From assembly GCF_003261055.1 (NCBI RefSeq), contig NZ_CP030073.1:3100001-3164000 (forward strand): DNA of 64,000 nt, in the 5' to 3' direction. A program made the translations under genes and the position numbers. The notes below the pieces were generated by a model. The model was given only the letters and a program-made list of their open reading frames with translations. It was not told where the DNA came from and did not search any database. This DNA comes from Streptomyces cadmiisoli. GTDB taxonomy: Bacteria > Actinomycetota > Actinomycetes > Streptomycetales > Streptomycetaceae. Positions within the stretch are counted from its first letter, which is position 1; each line of letters starts with the position of its first letter. Of this stretch, positions 62,417 to 64,000 are shown piece by piece.

Positions 62417-64000
62417 GTGCGGGGCTACGAGAGCCAGGAGCGAGAGCCGGCGGCTGACGTCGACCACCTGACTCGGTTCGAGGCCGAGATGAAACGGCTG
62501 AGGACCGAGCGGGAAAAGGCCATCCAGCACGCCGAGGACCTCGGCTACCAGGTCGAGGTTTTGCGCGCCAAGCTGCATGAAGCACGGCGCACGCTCATGA
62601 CGCGGCCTGCTTATGACAGTGCCGACATCGGCTATCAAGCCGAGCAGTTGCTGCGCAATGCCCAGATGCAGGCCGACCAGATTCGCGCCGACGCCGAGCG
62701 CGAGCTGAGCCAGGCCCGGGCACAGACCCAGCGCATCCTCCAGGAGCACGCCGAGCAGGCGGCCCGGCTGCAGGCCGAGCTGCACTCGGAGGCGGTCTCC
62801 CGGCGGCAGCAGCTCGACCAGGAACTGGCGGAGCGCCGCCAGAACGTCGAGTCCCACGTCAACGAGAACGTGGCCTGGGCCGAGCAGCTGCGCGCCCGGA
62901 CCGAGCAGCAGGCGCGCCGCCTGATGGACGAGTCGCGCACCGAGGCCGAGCAGGCCATGACGGCCGCCCGCGCGGAGGCCGAACGGGTGACTTCCGAGGC
63001 CCGGCAGCGGCTCCAGAGCGAGGCCGAGTCCGCCCGCGCGGAGGCCGAGCAGCTGCTGCGGCGCGCCCGCACGGACGCCGAACGGCTGCTGAACGCCGCC
63101 TCCACGCAGGCCCAGGAGGCCACCGACCACGCCGAACAGCTGCGCAGCAGCACCGCGAGCGAGTCCGACGCGGCGCGCCGGCAGGCCGGCGAGCTGAGCC
63201 GGGCCGCCGAGCAGCGCATGGCCGAGGCCGAGGAGGCGCTGCGCAAGGCGCAGTCCGAGGCGGAGAAGCTGGTCACCGAGGCCAAGGAGTCCGCGACCAA
63301 GGCGCTGGCCAACGCGGAGGCGGCCAACGAGACCCGCACCCGTACGGCCAAGGAGCAGGTCGCCCGCCTGGTCAGCGAGGCGACGAAGGAGGCCGAGAGC
63401 ACCAAGGCCGACGCCGATCAGGTCGTCGAGGACGCGCGCGCCCAGGCGGAGAAGATCGTCGCGGAGGCCTCCGAGAAGGCCCGCACGATCACCGCCGAGG
63501 AGACCGCGGGCCAGCTGGCCAAGGCGGCCAAGACCGCCGAGGACGTGCTCAACAAGGCGGCCGACGACGCCAAGAACACCACCAAGGCGGCCGGCGAGGA
63601 GGCCGAGCGGATCCGCCGGGAGGCGGAGACCGAGGCGGACCGGCTGCGTGCCGAGGCGCACGACATCGCCGAGCAGCTCAAGGGCGCGGCGAAGGACGAC
63701 ACCAAGGAGTACCGGGCCAAGACGGTCGAGCTCCAGGAGGAGGCGCGCCGGCTGCGCGGCGAGGCCGAGCAGCTGCGGGCCGACGCCGTCGCCGAGGGCG
63801 AGAAGATCCGCGCGGAGGCCCGCAAGGAGGCCGTCCAGCAGATCGAGGAGGCGGCCAAGACCGCCGAGGAGGTGCTGGCCAAGGCCCGGGCCGACGCCGA
63901 CGAGCTGCGCCAGACCGCGACGACGGACAGCGAGAAGGTCCGTACCGAGGCCATCGAGCGGGCGACGACGCTGCGCCGGCAGGCCGAGGAGACCCTGGAG
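62417..64000 (+). CDS. scy: Polarity scaffold coiled-coil protein Scy (3' truncated)
   Basis: The first 528 codons of a very long coiled-coil protein that runs off the window with no stop. The start VRGYESQEREPAADVDHLTR and the segment EKAIQHAEDLGYQVEVLRAK match Streptomyces Scy as I recall it. After about residue 90 the sequence is continuous A/E/R/K-rich coiled coil with long-period repeats (recurring RAEAEQLLRRA-, RTEAEQ- and AAKTAEEVL-like units). Scy organises the tip polarisome with DivIVA and FilP to set apical growth. GTG at 62417 with GGGA 7 bases upstream; the ATG at 62404 is in another frame that stops after 17 codons. Confidence 0.93.
   Translation, partial: MRGYESQEREPAADVDHLTRFEAEMKRLRTEREKAIQHAEDLGYQVEVLRAKLHEARRTLMTRPAYDSADIGYQAEQLLRNAQMQADQIRADAERELSQARAQTQRILQEHAEQAARLQAELHSEAVSRRQQLDQELAERRQNVESHVNENVAWAEQLRARTEQQARRLMDESRTEAEQAMTAARAEAERVTSEARQRLQSEAESARAEAEQLLRRARTDAERLLNAASTQAQEATDHAEQLRSSTASESDAARRQAGELSRAAEQRMAEAEEALRKAQSEAEKLVTEAKESATKALANAEAANETRTRTAKEQVARLVSEATKEAESTKADADQVVEDARAQAEKIVAEASEKARTITAEETAGQLAKAAKTAEDVLNKAADDAKNTTKAAGEEAERIRREAETEADRLRAEAHDIAEQLKGAAKDDTKEYRAKTVELQEEARRLRGEAEQLRADAVAEGEKIRAEARKEAVQQIEEAAKTAEEVLAKARADADELRQTATTDSEKVRTEAIERATTLRRQAEETLE

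Noticed and set aside
62192..63954. Long minus-strand open frames over the last 1.8 kb
   Set aside because: They are antisense shadows of the plus-strand scy gene, whose Ala/Glu/Arg-rich codons leave the complement open. The scy frame is continuous from 62417 and matches a known family.

Overview
The window is a high-GC actinobacterial chromosome segment. Codon usage, GTG/TTG starts, many 4-bp ATGA/GTGA gene overlaps and leaderless-looking genes point to Streptomyces. The gene content and order (glgP, glgE-treS-pep2-glgB, pfkA, pta-ackA, pyk, icmA, meaB, thiolase, methylmalonyl-CoA epimerase, scy) match from memory the region of the S. coelicolor chromosome around SCO5397-SCO5451. No tRNA, rRNA, prophage, insertion sequence or CRISPR array was seen.

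Layout. 0-3 kb: two genes of a heterodimeric ABC exporter, the first cut by the window edge. 3.3-5.9 kb: secreted thermolysin-family protease and a DUF1990 gene. 5.9-8.5 kb: glycogen phosphorylase (minus). 8.7-13.8 kb: the accessory highlight, a 1586-residue protein with a caspase-like domain, an HSP90/GHKL ATPase domain and a tail of short winged-helix-like repeats, overlapping a small companion gene; it looks like a conflict or defence system placed inside a glycogen locus. 14.2-15.4 kb: secreted subtilase. 15.7-23.7 kb: the GlgE alpha-glucan pathway (glgE, treS, maltokinase pep2, glgB).

23.8-36.3 kb: HelD-type RNA polymerase recycling ATPase, MerR-thioredoxin pair, dicarboxylate symporter facing a CitA/CitB-type two-component system, a CUT1 sugar ABC transporter, an HTH regulator and phosphofructokinase. 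36.6-41.4 kb: pta-ackA and pyruvate kinase, lower glycolysis and acetate overflow. 41.5-45.8 kb: a secreted Ser/Pro/Glu-rich protein with DUF6114 and DUF6230 genes, and a thioredoxin-TPR protein. 46-49.8 kb: TetR, isobutyryl-CoA mutase large subunit with a palindromic promoter, DUF3817 and MarR. 49.9-50.1 kb: a non-coding G-rich minisatellite. 50.5-53.4 kb: an SRPBCC-DUF4166-TetR operon with paired operators, and a thiamine-binding/DUF3817 pair. 53.6-59.3 kb: three tandem AIM24 genes, MarR, and an OmpR-type two-component system divergent from an Asp-rich PepSY protein. 59.4-62.2 kb: MeaB, thiolase and methylmalonyl-CoA epimerase. 62.4 kb to the end: the first 528 codons of the polarity scaffold gene scy.

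Two metabolic themes recur: storage-glucan and central carbon flux (GlgP, GlgE pathway, PfkA, Pyk, Pta-AckA, sugar ABC transporter) and B12-dependent acyl-CoA mutase metabolism (IcmA, MeaB, epimerase, thiolase). All functions are inferred from sequence; no searches were run.
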